DNA of 64,000 bases from Siphonodentalium dalli (GCA_032622095.1 CP136063.1:275461426-275525425); one strand, 5' to 3'; shown: positions 22,637 to 34,524, numbered from the stretch's first letter. Translations and numbers: made by a program. Notes: generated by a model not told the origin, from the sequence alone.

Positions 22637-22902
22637 ATATGGAAGCCTTGCATATATAAGAGAAAGCACTGGCTTACAAGGTCAATATTGTTAGGCGAAT
22701 GCATTCTCTTATATATACAAGGCTCCCTATGGGAGACTCGCATATATAAGAGAATGCATTGGCACAGGGTTTTTGCAAAATTTCAGGAAGCTCCAGTTAT
22801 GGATGGGTTAACTGATGCACAGATTGTTATATCAGCGACTTTCATAGAATCTTCACTGTTGAAATAAAATAGTCTGACCAGGAATCTAAATATTGTGTTG
22901 AT

Positions 22903-23370
22903 CAAGTCTGAGTGTAGTGTGCCTGTCATTTGCAGAATGAGGTCCCCAGAGGGTGAAGTTAGTGACACTATCCCGCATAGTGGGCTAGCAATACTAAATT
23001 CCCCCTCTGGAGATCATTCTGCTTAGACCTCATCTTCTCTGGAAAGTTTCATTATTATCAAATTTCTCTAGAAATTTCTTCACATAGATTCTATTTATTT
23101 TTTAGTTTAGTTTCTAGATATCTCCAAATTGACAGACAACACATTGATAATCGTCATTAATCGAGGTTCCAAATGGGTGTACATCACAATATTCACCATT
23201 TGGGAACTTAAATCTGAGTTTATGTTCCCCATAGCAGATGAGGCCTAAGCAGAATGAGGTCTCCAGAGGATGAATTTGGTGCTGATAGCCCGCTGTGCGG
23301 GATAGTGTCACTAAATTCACCCTCTGGGGACCTCATTCTGCAAATGACAAACACACTAAACTCAGGCTTG
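22903..23370. mobile_element. Palindromic MITE, family D, long form
   Basis: Inverted ends 'aagtctgagtgtagtgtgcc' and 'actaaactcaggcttg', with two hairpins of 'gcagaatgaggtcccc' type. Interior 'cttcacatagattctattta' matches the copy at 18513. Confidence 0.85.
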
Positions 23371-23491
23371 GTTTTGATAAAATGCCAGGTCATTTTAAGT
23401 TTGATCTGAGACAGCGTGAAGACTATGCTGTTAATCAGAACTTATCCCATAAATGATACACCAGATTTGATCTCACCAGGTTTAAGGGCAG

Positions 23492-24375
23492 ACTTGAGAA
23501 TATGGTGTCAGACATTTGTAGAATGAAGTCCCCAGAGGGTGAGTTTAGTCATGCTACCATGCACAGCGGGCTAGAATAAATAAATTCACCATCTGGGGAC
23601 CTCATACTGCTTAGGCCTCATCTTCTCGGGAGAGTACATTTATTATCAAATTAAAAAGTTTTTTTATAAGACACTTCTTGTCACTATATTAAATTTAACA
23701 CCAGCTATGATAGAGCTAAGTCCAACCTAATGGTACACTGATATTGCCATTACTTTCACATGTGACCGTGTTAAACATTAAAATACTAAATATCAAATAT
23801 TTCCATTATGCCATTAATGAATGATATGTGAAACTGATGAGGGGGTGAAAGGAAGACAGCCTATGACAAGGACCATTTTGAGTGAATACAGTTGACCAAA
23901 TATGGGGGTGGATAAAAATCATGCCCCTAATTTCCCAGTGAGGCAACTGGTCAATATCAAGAAAATCCCAAGCAGCAATGAGGCCGGGAACACATAAGAA
24001 ACACTTATCACCCAGTTACCTGATCAACACGCAATTATGTCAGTGTCAAAGATGAAAGTGTAATTTTTAAAAACGGCAAATTTTCCAATCAAGCGACTTT
24101 CAAAAGGTTAGAAAATCGTTGGTGTAATTGACTCCCACAATTTACCAATTCGTTCAAAATTTTACCGTGATTCAGCGCAATCGGACGATTAACATAGGAG
24201 CTACATGGAGGGGGCGGGGTTTACATTTTTGAGGTGTTTATGTTATGCAAGCAGGACTATATGTTTTTGTATCTGTATGCAACTTAATTTGTAAATAAAG
24301 TTATTATTATTTTTTTTAATTCATCCTCTGGGAACCTCATTCTGCATATGTCCAGCACCATATTTGTAGGACTCA
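23492..24375. mobile_element. Family D MITE split by an insertion of about 600 bp, next to exon 8 donor
   Basis: Left half from 'agacttgagaatatggtgtc' with the first hairpin. Right half from about 24320 ('attcatcctctgggaacctc') to 'caccatatttgtaggact'. The insert ends 'aatttgtaaataaagttatt', a LINE- or SINE-like 3' end. The right end lies within about 10 bp of the exon 8 donor. Confidence 0.68.
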
Positions 24376-24382
24376 ATCTTAC

Positions 24383-24511
24383 CATTTCTTTTGTGCTCTT
24401 GATGACACTAATGTCTGCTTTATGCTTGCTTTTATCTTTTTTTTCTGAATTCTTCACCGTCTTCTTAATATTGCCATTTTGTGGCCCATCTCCTCGGGCA
24501 TCCAATAATTC
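24383..24511 (-). CDS. HMG-box protein exon 8 (Lys-rich, 43 codons)
   Basis: Acceptor AACTGTTAG, donor GTAAGA, phase 0 to 0. It begins ELLDARGDGPQNGNIKK and ends VIKSTKEM, with a central run of Lys/Asp/Ser. This is the start of the charged C-terminal tail. It is likely disordered and nuclear-localising from its Lys clusters. The donor side abuts a copy of the 'aatgaggtcccc' palindromic MITE that ends within about 10 bp of the splice site. Confidence 0.75.
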
Positions 24512-25286
24512 CTAACAGTTAAACAACAAACATATTAAAGATGGTCTAACATGAACTAACTCCAACAGCAACATCAAGATTTCTATCAAACTCGTTGATA
24601 AAAATAACAAAAATGAAAGTGTCCAAGACGCTTTAGCTCAACTTGAAAAGGGGATGATTTCATGTTACAGTCAAAGGAGCAAATATAGAATGCGGAAAGT
24701 TGCAATGTCCAAGTAATACTAGAATACAACATGAAGAGATATATAAACTTTGGGATTCAGCAAGTATATATGTAATGACGAAGTATGGAAAACCATAACG
24801 ATAACTGGAACATCACTCATTCAAATTTAATAGCTCCCATCCAGAAGTGATCCTAAACAATTCTCAAATAAACATGGGCTGCATATGAAGATTGGTGATG
24901 ATCGAATGAGAGATATGACCTGTAGAGTGTGCAGAGGCTTTAGTCATTCAAAGAGTAAAATCCAAAATGGACAGAAGGATGGCTAGACAGACTGATTACA
25001 TAAAACGGATCATCAGTCAAACTTAGTCCCACTAGAACCAAAGATCTATATATATATATAGGGTGTGATTGGGTTCCTCGATGATATTATCAACACAATA
25101 GTTTAAATGGACATAGACTACACATCAAGCACGGCAAGTGAAACACAAGAGTTCTAATTTTCTGCCAGTTTGCTAAGTAGTACCCAGCCAGTGACAGAGT
25201 CAGAAAGGAAGTATGACTGGTGCGCTCTGGTAGATTGGCAGTATTAATATATAAATTTACCGAGAAGAAGTTGGTATTTCACTTAC
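24512..25286. other. Intron, no feature recognised apart from a short AT run
   Basis: 'tatatatatatata' at about 25050. Parts of 24830-25020 read like the 'gacagaaggatggctagaca' endings of mollusc-type repeats, weakly. Confidence 0.35.
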
Positions 25287-25305
25287 CGTTCTCATAGGTG
25301 GTGGC
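25287..25305 (-). CDS. HMG-box protein exon 7 (19-nt microexon)
   Basis: Acceptor TCTTTTGCAG and strong donor GTAAGT enclose only 19 nt: one base finishing Lys, then PPPMRT. In any other phase the join to the next exon meets a stop soon after, so the length and phase are constrained. The hAT element at 25.63-26.76 kb lies about 320 bp upstream in the same intron. Microexons of this size depend on strong flanking signals, and the donor here is close to consensus. Confidence 0.62.
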
Positions 25306-25628
25306 CTGCAAAAGACAAAAGATTTGAACATGTGAGATCAGTGTAAAGGAGTAGTTGTCGATGTTGAGATAAGGTTAAATCACTTGACACTTCCGTCATC
25401 GCACCAGAGATCAGCCTAGAGGTTTCAAATTGGAGGAAGTCACTTCTCCCTGTTTGGTCATAAGGGAGAAGTGGCCTGTTATCAGGCTGAAGTCAAATGT
25501 ACACGCCAACATCACTCTTCTATGATCCAATAAGTATCATGGAACATAAGAGCCCATTTATAAAACCATTGTAGTGAGTAAGAACACAATTATAATCAGT
25601 AAATAAACTTAAAATGTGCTGTTTGGAC

Positions 25629-26764
25629 TAGGGTTGCCACGACTATGAGTTTTCATAATCGACCGTTTAATCGACGGTCAGTCGATTAATCGTTCATATA
25701 TGCGGCCTATGTTACACCCAGGTAAACAAGTTATAAATGCGAAATTACAATGACTACTTTACATCCAGTCTGAACATAGTTATAAACTGTCAGTCAGCAG
25801 GTTTGTCCTTCTGAGGCCCCCGCCCGTCATCGGCCAACTAAACTCAAATTTGCGCAGCCGGTAAATGCCCTCATCGTCGTTATTCCCGCGGACGAGAATT
25901 TTTTATAATATCTGTCCAGTCAATCAATATTCCCCGTGAACATGCATCGGAACATGCATCGCGGTGCTAATAGAAAGCGTGTGGAATTGTCGCATACATA
26001 TTGAAAACAGACTATAGATAGTTTTGCAGAGAATTCTGTTGTGTATCGATTAGTGACGATTACGTCACCTGACATACATATATAGAACACTTAGTTTATT
26101 TCATGGGCTTCGGTGTGCGCGCGCGCCTCTTGTTAATTGCAAATTAATAGTTTATATACGTTACCATGTTGGAGAATGTAATGTATGTAGCACTATATAA
26201 GTGATGACACAAACTTGTTACTGATTAACTGTCTAGTAACTTTGAACATTCTATGTCCCGCGAACTTTCTGACATTGTGAATAATGGTGACCGTTTTATA
26301 GTATGAAATTTGAGAAATGAAACATACATGTAGATGCAGTCCGATGCACATAATTGGCAATTTGGCAATAATGATAGCTAATTACCGATCCATAGGAACA
26401 TCAATTCACAGTTAAACATAATTTATAAACAATGGCAAGGCCGTAACACGACATCAAAGGAAGCCGCTGGCCCACCACGACTGTGAGAACATATTGTACA
26501 CCAAATTCTTTGCAGATGACCGCCAATCGTCGGCTGCGACATCAAAGCCGCACCAGAAGTGGCGAGAGAACAGGCTGTCGGGTGGTAAATTGTGCTACAT
26601 ACACTGTTAACTTTTACTTCCAGGCATGGCATTTGTGCATAGTACTGCTTACATACACAACCATAACCACCCCCCTTGGGCGATTAGTCGACGAAAGTAA
26701 ATAACCGTCGACTATCGCACCTGTCGAAGGTTAGTCGATTAATCGAATAATCGTGGCAAGCCTA
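25629..26764. mobile_element. Non-autonomous hAT element (1136 bp), perfect 8-bp target duplication
   Basis: Ends 'tagggttgccacgac' and 'tcgtggcaagccta'. 'gtttggac' lies at 25621-25628 and 26765-26772. Subterminal 'gtcgattaatcg' repeats occur at both ends. Internal CpG-containing sequence has short ORFs on both strands with no transposase motif. Confidence 0.9.
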
Positions 26765-26914
26765 GTTTGGACTTATGCATAGTGGTATATGGGAGAGAAT
26801 TCACTTCTCCCTGGGACAAAATTAGGGATAAGTGGAACATATTAGGGAGAAGATATCTCCCAAGTCGCCATCTAGACTGGTCCCTGCATTGCACAGAGAA
26901 ATGAAATACTATGC

Positions 26915-27105
26915 TACAGTAATGCTCTAATTAATCGACTCCTTAAACACACTCCTTAAAAAATATGGCTTGTTGTCATTCATCGGAAAGCTCTCGGGGA
27001 GAGCTTTCCGATGAATGGCAACAAGCCATATTTCCGACTAAATCCTGAAAAGTTACCCATAATTCTGCTGTGTTTAAGGAGTAAATTAATTAGAGCATTA
27101 CTGTA
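26915..27105. mobile_element. Hairpin MITE 'tacagtaatgc' (family O), copy 1
   Basis: Almost perfect palindrome from 'tacagtaatgctctaatt' to its complement, with centre 'gctctcggggagagc'. TA at both ends suggests a mariner-type target. The left arm is deleted relative to the right. Confidence 0.88.
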
Positions 27106-27202
27106 CTTCATAACCAAATTATTTCAATAATGAGTTAACAATTGAATAAAACATTTACAAAATTGGACAATACTTCTGACTAGATGAATTTGAATGAGTT
27201 TA

Positions 27203-27270
27203 TTAACCCTTCCATAACTGGAGCTTCCTGAAATTTTGTGAAAACCCTGTGCCAATGTATTCTCTTACAT
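27203..27270. mobile_element. Truncated family A MITE end
   Basis: 'ttaacccttccataactgga' to 'ccaatgtattctcttacatc', then unrelated sequence. Confidence 0.7.
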
Positions 27271-27870
27271 CATCATTATTTAAAAAATAAGTTTCCGTGC
27301 AGCGCTTACATAGTCTGCTACAACATTGATTGCGAGCATGAAGATATACAGCCACTAAGTAATAACATTTTGTAGTGACCCCAGTACCATACGCAAGACA
27401 CAGCAGGACGGTGTCGAATCATGCCCCCTTGACCTTGATGTAAGACTAATATTATTTTACAATGGCTGCATTTGTTCTGATTAAAGTTATATTAGGCCAT
27501 ATAAACAAAATAGTTTGTTTCTCGGGGATTTTTTTTTTAGAAAGTGATAAGGGAGGCAGTTATTTATATTTATTATTTTTTTCAAATTAATTTTGTGGTG
27601 AGGCAGGTATTTATTTTTAAAGTATTTACTGACTGGAATCCCATATTTAGCAGTAATACTGAATATGGGCAATATAGCGAAGCAGGTAAGCTGACCATCA
27701 TATATCCCCTTAATTATCTATTACAACTTCGTAATAAAGTTGTATAGAGGAAACTGCATCGGTGAAATTTGATGTAACTCAGGGTGACCACCAGCCAGAT
27801 CAAGCTTTATTGGAAGGAGTTCCACTGGACTACACATGAATTGATAATATTAAATCACAACAATAATTTG
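27271..27870. other. Intron, no feature recognised
   Basis: AT-rich sequence without clear repeats or coding signal. ORFs at 27487-27747 on both strands are Phe/Ile/Lys-rich chance readings. Confidence 0.35.
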
Positions 27871-27876
27871 TTTATT
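27871..27876 (-). promoter_or_regulatory. Candidate polyadenylation signal of the broken copy
   Basis: AATAAA on the minus strand about 55 nt past the TAG at 27930, as expected for a short 3' UTR. Confidence 0.4.
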
Positions 27877-27929
27877 TTTCTAATTAATCACAGACTTTCA
27901 TAAACTGCTAACTCCATTAGTTTGAGATT

Positions 27930-28530
27930 CTACAGTTTAGGGTTTCCATGTTTAGACTTTTTAGGATCGTTGAAACCAAACAAATTTTCCAGTTGTTGTG
28001 GAACATGACATGAGCGAACTTGAAGTTTGGAATAGTGCTGATCCACAAACCAGAGTGCATTACATACAACAGCCACAAACTGCCGACCCACACTGTCAAC
28101 ACTATCCTTTCGGATGCCCACTTTGTTTTCACCTAACCAGTCAATGAATGAATTGCATAATTCGTCACGTTTGTTTTTCACATTTGTCTTACTGGGCAAC
28201 ACCACCTCCTTGCAACTTGTCATCAGCACCGAGAATACATCAACTACGTCTTCCGATTTCTTCGGTGGTACATCTTCTTTGGTCACTTGAATTTGAAAAT
28301 ATCATCCGAAAAATTGCGTGACTTCAAAAACCATGATGTCTCCTGCAACTGTGTCAAAGTCCCCTGTTTTCGTTTTTTGAAACAACCAGGTCAAAATCAT
28401 CGTCAATGTCTTTCGTGGACATGAAATCATCAGCCATTTGACGAACAGTTTTTTATCTGTTGACTGATATAATTGTCCATTTGCCTTCCGACGCATTCTG
28501 CACGATACAAATGTTTGCCAAAGTCGCCAT
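27930..28530 (-). pseudogene. Intronless broken gene copy, product not recognised
   Basis: Codon-like minus-strand sequence in three consecutive frames. A first piece starts with an ATG at about 28438 (ADDFMSTKDIDDDFDLVVSK). A second, one frame off after a G run near 28369, covers about 24 codons (LQETSWFLKSRNFSDD). A third, shifted again near 28289, runs 118 codons to TAG at 27932-27930 and includes CNSFIDWLGENKVGIRKDSV and AVVCNALWFVDQHYSKL. Two single-base shifts break one ancestral frame. No intron and no poly-A tract is visible. I do not recognise the family. It could also be a real gene with assembly errors. Confidence 0.55.
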
Positions 28531-28733
28531 TTTGTTATTATTTTAAACAGGAAGTTTGCCGAATTATCCGCCCTTGTTGTTTGTGTAAGTAAAATTTGCA
28601 GTTTGCGTAAAGATTCAAGACTAAGTTATCGGTCTGGGGCTGTTTGGGATATGGGGTATTGATATATTTATTATTTACAGCTGCCAATAAATAAGGGGTA
28701 GCGCAGGGTTTTTTTGAGAGGCAGCGATCCCTG

Positions 28734-31700
28734 TAGTGCTGGGACAGTTGTCCGGATATCCGGTTACAGTTCGGTTACGCATGTCAACCGGTTGGAGGAG
28801 GCCACAACCGGATAACCGTACTATTGATAACGATCGTACTATCATTGTAGTACTCCGTGTAGATGTTGCCGAAATCATTTACGGTAGTTTAAGTAACGAG
28901 AGTATAAGTAATAAGAATCGATTTGGACAGTTGATTGTGTATTAATATACCCCACAACATATGCCAGTTTGATCACCGGCAGCTTTTCTAGACATGAAAC
29001 CAACATTATGTGTGAGTCTGCGAATCACTTGCTACACATTCAATGCCAATTTCCTTTGGCGGGCCTTACATGAAAGGTTGCGAGTCCTTGACCGTGACGT
29101 TCCGGTTGCACGCGCACCGCAGCATAAATCAAAGCAATCAAGTCTAGACTTTTGCTACGTCATCAATAGTATGTCTGTTTTGTCGAAACTGTCCCCCTTT
29201 GTCATTATCATTACTTAACTTTATTTCATAAACACTGGCTTGGGCTTGTGTAATGAATCACGACGATTTAATTTCGTTTGAATTTGTTTATTAAATAATT
29301 GAAGTAACATCGTGAAGCCACTGTGATTAATACATACCTACTAGTACCTATACTCAAACACTAGTACACATTAGTACATTACTAAATAAAAGGCTGCTCG
29401 GCCACAGTGTCCCCCGAACCGGTGGCTTCATTTGGAGCGGAGGCTTTGTAGAAGTATACTATATGGATAAGACACTTGTGCATTGTCTCATTACTGACAT
29501 GCATACAAATAACCAAATCTTTAAAAAACTCTTAAAGTCAAAATATAACGTCAAATTGGCACAAAATGAAGAAAATTACGAAAAGCCCATAACTCTGAGA
29601 AAAATCATCGGATCAAACTCAAATTCGAACTTGACTTGTATCTTGATATGACTGATCCACATAAAAACGGTATTTGCAATTAAAGGATCCAAACTTGAGA
29701 TATCATCCGGAAACCGAAAAAGTGAGAAATTTTCTATGTAAAACAAGTCGAAAAAGGGCCACAACTCTCGCAAAAATGGGCGGAGCATACCCATATTCGA
29801 ACTTGACCTGTACATAGGGCTGATAAACTCACTTACCAAATTTGGTTCAGATATGATCACACAAATTGAAGTTATCATCCGGAAACCAGAAAATTACAAG
29901 ATTCTAAGTAAAACCAGAAATTGATAGGATTCCAAGTCGAATAAAAGGTCGGTAGACCTCTTGTCCGCCTCTAAGAGTCGGCTTGATACGACCGTTGTTT
30001 GCGCATAAAAACCTGTCTTTAGTGCTAGTAAACCTACATACCAAATTTAATTTCATTCAGTACACATTTACTAAAGTTATCATCCGGAAACCTCAAATTG
30101 GCAAAAATTCTAAGTAAACAAGAGCTACGCTGGGCGTGCAATATACGCCCTCTCTTGGGTCGGGGAAACTGATAAAAAAAGGGGCATAACTCTGGTAAAA
30201 ATTGGCGGACGGAACTCAAATTTGAACTTGACCTGTGTTTTGGTGGGAGAAAGTAATATACCAAATTATCATTGAATCCGATAAGCTCTAGTAAAGTTAT
30301 CATGCGGACAACAAATTTCAGGGATTTTCTAAGTCAAATTACATCAAATAAGGGGCATAACTCCGGTGAAAATTGGCGGACGGAACCCAAATTCGAACTT
30401 GAGCTGTCTTTTCGCCTAATAAACCCACATACCAAATTTGATTGAAATCGGTTCACTCTAACTAAAGTTATCATCCGGACAACAAATTTCAGGGATTTTC
30501 TAAGTCAAATTACGTCAAAAAAGGGGCCATAACTCTCGCAGAAATTATCGGATTAAAACGAAATATGGACTTGAGCTGTATTTCGATATATGTAATCCAC
30601 AAAAAACGGGTTTTGCGTATAAACATTCCAAAATCGAGTTATCATCCGGAAACCAAAAAACATAAGAAAAACTGAATTTTCTGAGTCGAAAAAGGGGCAT
30701 AACTCTGCCAAAAATGGTCGGACAGAACCCAAGTTCGAACTTGACCTGTGTTTTGGTGGGAGAAAGTAATATACCAAATTTGGATTCATTCCGATAAACT
30801 ATACTAAAGTTATCATCCGGACAACAAATTTCAAGGATTTTCTAAGTCAAAAAACGTTAAATAAGGGGCATAACTCCGGTGAAAATTGGCGGGCGGAACC
30901 CAAATTCGAACTTGAACTTACTTTTCGGCTAATAAACCCACATACCAAATTTTACTAATTTTGGTTCACTCTAACGAAAGTTATCATCCGGACAACAGGT
31001 TAACGGACGGACGGACGGACGCCCGGACGCCCGCCCGGACCAATACTATAATACGGCCTTTTTTTCAAAAGGGCATATAAAAAGGGACATAACTGTGGTG
31101 AAAATTGGCGGGCGGAACCCGAATTCGAACTTGACCTGTGTTTTGCTGGGAGAAAGACACATACCAACTTTGGTTCAGATTAAATAATCCAAACTGGAGT
31201 TATCGGTCGGAAACCAAAAATGTTAACAGACGGTCAAATTCTAAGTCGAAAAAGGGCCGTAACTCATGTAAAAATAATTGGACGGAACCCATTTCGAACT
31301 TGGCCTGTATCTTTAGCTGGAAAATACACATACCAACTTTGGTTCAGATCAAATAATCCAAACTGGAGTTATCGGTCGGAAACCAAAAATGTTAACAGAC
31401 GGTCAAATTCTAAGTCGAAAAAGGGCCGTAACTCATGTAAAAATAATTGGACGGAACCCATATTCGAACTTGGCCTGTATCTTTAGCTGGGAAATACACA
31501 TACCAACTTTGGTTCAGATCAAATAATCCAAACTGGAGTTATCGGTCGGAAACCAAAAATGTTAACAGACTGTCAAATTCTAAGTCGAAAAAGGGGCATA
31601 ACTCTGGTGAAAATTGGCGGACGGAACCAGAATTCGAACTTGACCTGTCTTTTCTGCTAGTAAACCCACATACCAAATTTAATTTGGTTCACTCGAACTA

Positions 31701-32681
31701 AAGTTATCATCCGGAAACCTCGGACGGACGGACGCACGGATGCACAGGCTGATTATAATAGTCCTCCGAACGCGTTGGGTCGGCGGACAAAAAGGGCCAC
31801 AACTCTCGCAAAAATGGGCGGAGCAAACCCACATTCGAACTTGACCTGATAAACTCCTATACCAAATTTGGTTGAGATATGATCATACAAACTGAAGTTA
31901 TCATCCGAAAACCAGAAAATTACAAGATTCTAAGTAAAAAAAGGGTCATAACTCTCGCAAAAATGGGCGGAGCAAACCCATATTCGAACTTGACCTGTAT
32001 TTTGGTCTGATAAACTCACTTATGAAATTTGCTTTTGATCTAATAACCAAAACTAAAGTTATCATCCGGAAACCATTTCCAGACGGATACACGGACGGAC
32101 GGACGGCTCCACACACAGACGCACGGACGGACGGACACCGGCTATTTTAATATTTTAATAAAAAAAATTTCGGGGGACAACAACAGTATACCTACATTCA
32201 GTACCTTGTAGTACACATGTTTGGGCTAATCATGCCCGAGATATACACGAGGAAGGAACTATATTTTCGTCGCGGAAGGTTTTGCAAGCAAGTGTTGTTT
32301 ATGTGGAACTCCCATAAACATCGATAAACTAGCGAACACAAACGATTGCTCTATCACATACCATCAGGAAGTGGGAATTATTGTGCACTACTAATATATA
32401 TTATATTTTAGTTTGTTTGGGCTCAAAACTTAATTAATTTATGCACATTTACCACTATTTGATCGCCGTAACGGGACCGCATTGTACGACCAAGACATCG
32501 TTTGTGATCGCATGTATATCGACGTTTTCCGGGACGCGTAATCAACACTTTATTTGCCGATATAGTGACCAGTGTATTCAATCTCATACTTAGGGTAATA
32601 ATGGTCGCGGTTAACCGGTTATGATTAGGTTAATGCCCGTGGTTAACCGGTTAGGAAAAAACCCCAACCATCCCAGCACTA
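28734..32681. mobile_element. Large hAT-type element (about 3.9 kb), perfect 8-bp target duplication
   Basis: Ends 'tagtgctgggacag' and 'catcccagcacta'. 'gatccctg' lies at 28726-28733 and 32682-32689. Subterminal 'ccggttaacc'-type motifs occur at both ends ('gcggttaaccggtta' at the right). The interior is almost entirely the mollusc-type repeat cluster; no transposase is visible. Confidence 0.88.
29480..32130 (+). repeat. Tandem-like cluster of mollusc-type repeat, about 14 units of about 160-175 bp
   Basis: Each unit has 'aaggggcataactctggtga', 'aaattggcgg', 'gaacccaaattcgaacttga', 'cctgt', 'accaaattt' and 'aaagttatcatccgga'. Three units end in 'ggacggacggacg' runs (30996, 31722, 32090). 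Fragments also occur at 8320-8480, 38400-38850, 40830-40960 and 56620-56880. Confidence 0.88.
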
Positions 32682-32689
32682 GATCCCTG

Positions 32690-33147
32690 AGAATTTGAGA
32701 AACGAACCATTATGTTTATATGGCCTTTAATATGGTTCTGACTACTTTTCCATAGATGTGTGCCATAATTATTATATTTAGACTAACGGGAACCACAAGG
32801 GACAACATACCCGCACTCAACCCTGAGACCTTTTCTGTGTCCATAAACCCCCGACATTTACCCATTGATCAATCAAATCCACATTCAACCAACATAGAGT
32901 ATAAAAGGACAGGCAAAATCCACATCTACCCACGCCATCCTGGTCCTGATGAAGATACACTTGTTATAGAAAGCGCTAGACAATTTTTAGGATATTCAAG
33001 TGATTGAGTACCTCCCTGGAGGATCATCCTCGCCTAATTTTATTATTTGGCACCATCACTTTTATTAATTTCAACCAAAAATGTGCACCATCACTATTAT
33101 TTGGCACTTGAGACTAAAGACTAATTTGTTAAAAATAATGAACTCAC
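32690..33147. other. Intron, no feature recognised
   Basis: AT-rich. The 83-codon plus ORF at 32756-33007 is uninterrupted but I recognise no domain, and splice context is lacking. Confidence 0.35.
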
Positions 33148-33200
33148 TTTTCTTTATTTTTTTCTTTTTCAGCTTCTTCTAATTCTTGAGCAAACTTAAA
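33148..33200 (-). CDS. HMG-box protein exon 6 (53 nt, helix-3 end and charged linker)
   Basis: Acceptor TTTGTTGTAG and donor GTGAGT. It encodes FKFAQELEEAEKEKNKE and two bases (AA) of a lysine codon. The Glu/Lys-rich helix finishes the second HMG box. The phase-2 end is matched by the 19-nt microexon at 25.3 kb, whose first G completes the Lys codon. This agreement was found after the microexon was noticed and is good independent support. Confidence 0.72.
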
Positions 33201-33690
33201 CTACAACAAAGAAATGTAAGAATAAAACTTCATGCAGGGGTTGAGGGCAATTTTAGACCGTTGTACAGGGTTTGAGTTAGGGTTTCCTCAGGTCAGAAGT
33301 ATTAAAAAAATCAAGGCTATTATTGAAGACAATTGCTGTCAATTTTCAAGGTTTATATAGGCCGTCAAATCTTTATATAGGCCGTCAAATCTAAAATTGA
33401 AGGCCAATTGTCGGTAATTTTTATATTTTTTTCAAAGAGCCTCAATGTAAATAAAATAATTGTTTCAAATTTTAATCGTAAAATAAAAAATCAAATAACT
33501 GTGGCCTACTAAACTATTATTATCATTCAAATATATTATTCGAATTTATAAAATAGCTATGCCATAATCAACTGTAGTAGTTGAATACACTAAGGCAATA
33601 GTTATCTATATTTGCAGATGTTTGTCTGTCTGTGTTCTAAAGAAATTAATGAGGGACCATCTAGATGGCTCCAAATGGGTCTAACAGGGG
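33201..33690. other. Intron with small duplication
   Basis: 'tttatataggccgtcaaatc' is repeated near 33350 and 33371. Nothing else is recognised. Confidence 0.4.
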
Positions 33691-33700
33691 TAACTTTTTA

Positions 33701-34488
33701 CAGGGTACCTGCCCATTTCTGGTGAATGAATTCAAGGAGTTTCAAGGCGGTTCCAGTAGTCAATTCAAGGATTTTCAAGGACTGACCCGACAATATTCAA
33801 GGAGTTTCCAGGAACCAACTGTTGAACATTACATGTGATACCACGTTTTCCACCATAATTTTAGCATTTTGGGCTTTTTAGGCCTTTATGGGTAAATGCA
33901 TTACCATAATTTAATGGGAACATTTAAATAATACATCGGAAGCGGATGTGATTTTTTCGTTTAGTTTTTGTTAATTTGTACGCTTTGATGTAAAACACGG
34001 GTTTCTAATGTCGAATGTCTATATAATATACAAAATACCTCGATCTGATACAATAAAAATACACTAATTACGGTACCTCAGTTTGAAAAGCTCGGAACTC
34101 TTTTTGTCGTGTTCAATTTTATGATGCTTCATAGGGGGATCACATAATTGAAATAGACTCGAGAGAATTGGTGTTGGCGGGAAATGGAGTTACGTCCCAT
34201 ATACCAACAACAATACCACGCTTCATTGGGGGGTCACACAATTACAATTGACTCGAGAGAATTGCCGCCAGCGGAAATTCAAAATGGAGTTACTTCCCAT
34301 ATACCAACAATGCGTTCAGAACTAAACTATCTATATTTATTGACTCCCGATGAATCTATATACCTGGGTTTTAGGGCTACACGGAATTCCAGGGTTTTCA
34401 AGGGGTGGGCATTCAATTCAAGGGCCCTGGAAAATTGATTTTCCATATCAAGGAGTTTCAAGGAATTCAAGGAGCCGCGGATACCCTG
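33701..34488. mobile_element. hAT-like element with 'aaggagtttcaagg' subterminal repeats
   Basis: Ends 'cagggtacctg' and 'cggataccctg' are inverted. Many copies of 'tcaaggagtttcaagg' type motifs lie inside both ends. An 85-bp stretch ('gactcgagagaattg', 'tcccatataccaacaa') is tandemly duplicated at about 34130-34310. No matching flanking duplication was found. Confidence 0.6.
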
Positions 34489-34524
34489 TTTTATGAGGAA
34501 GATAATGGTGTGGATAACAATAAA

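Larger units (their letters stand above)
21953..22812. mobile_element. Family A MITE carrying two later insertions
   Basis: Left end 'ttaaccctttcatgac' to 'ggtgcagcatta' (21990). The sequence resumes 'ttaaagatcctgtg' at 22275, is broken again by a SINE (about 22288-22636), and then continues with hairpins 'gcatatataagagaa' to 'tatggatgggttaa'. Confidence 0.82.

Noticed and set aside
31138-31701. Plus ORFs with LWFRSNNPNWSYRSETKNVN repeats
   Set aside because: They read the mollusc-type repeat cluster; the frame is preserved only because neighbouring units have similar length.
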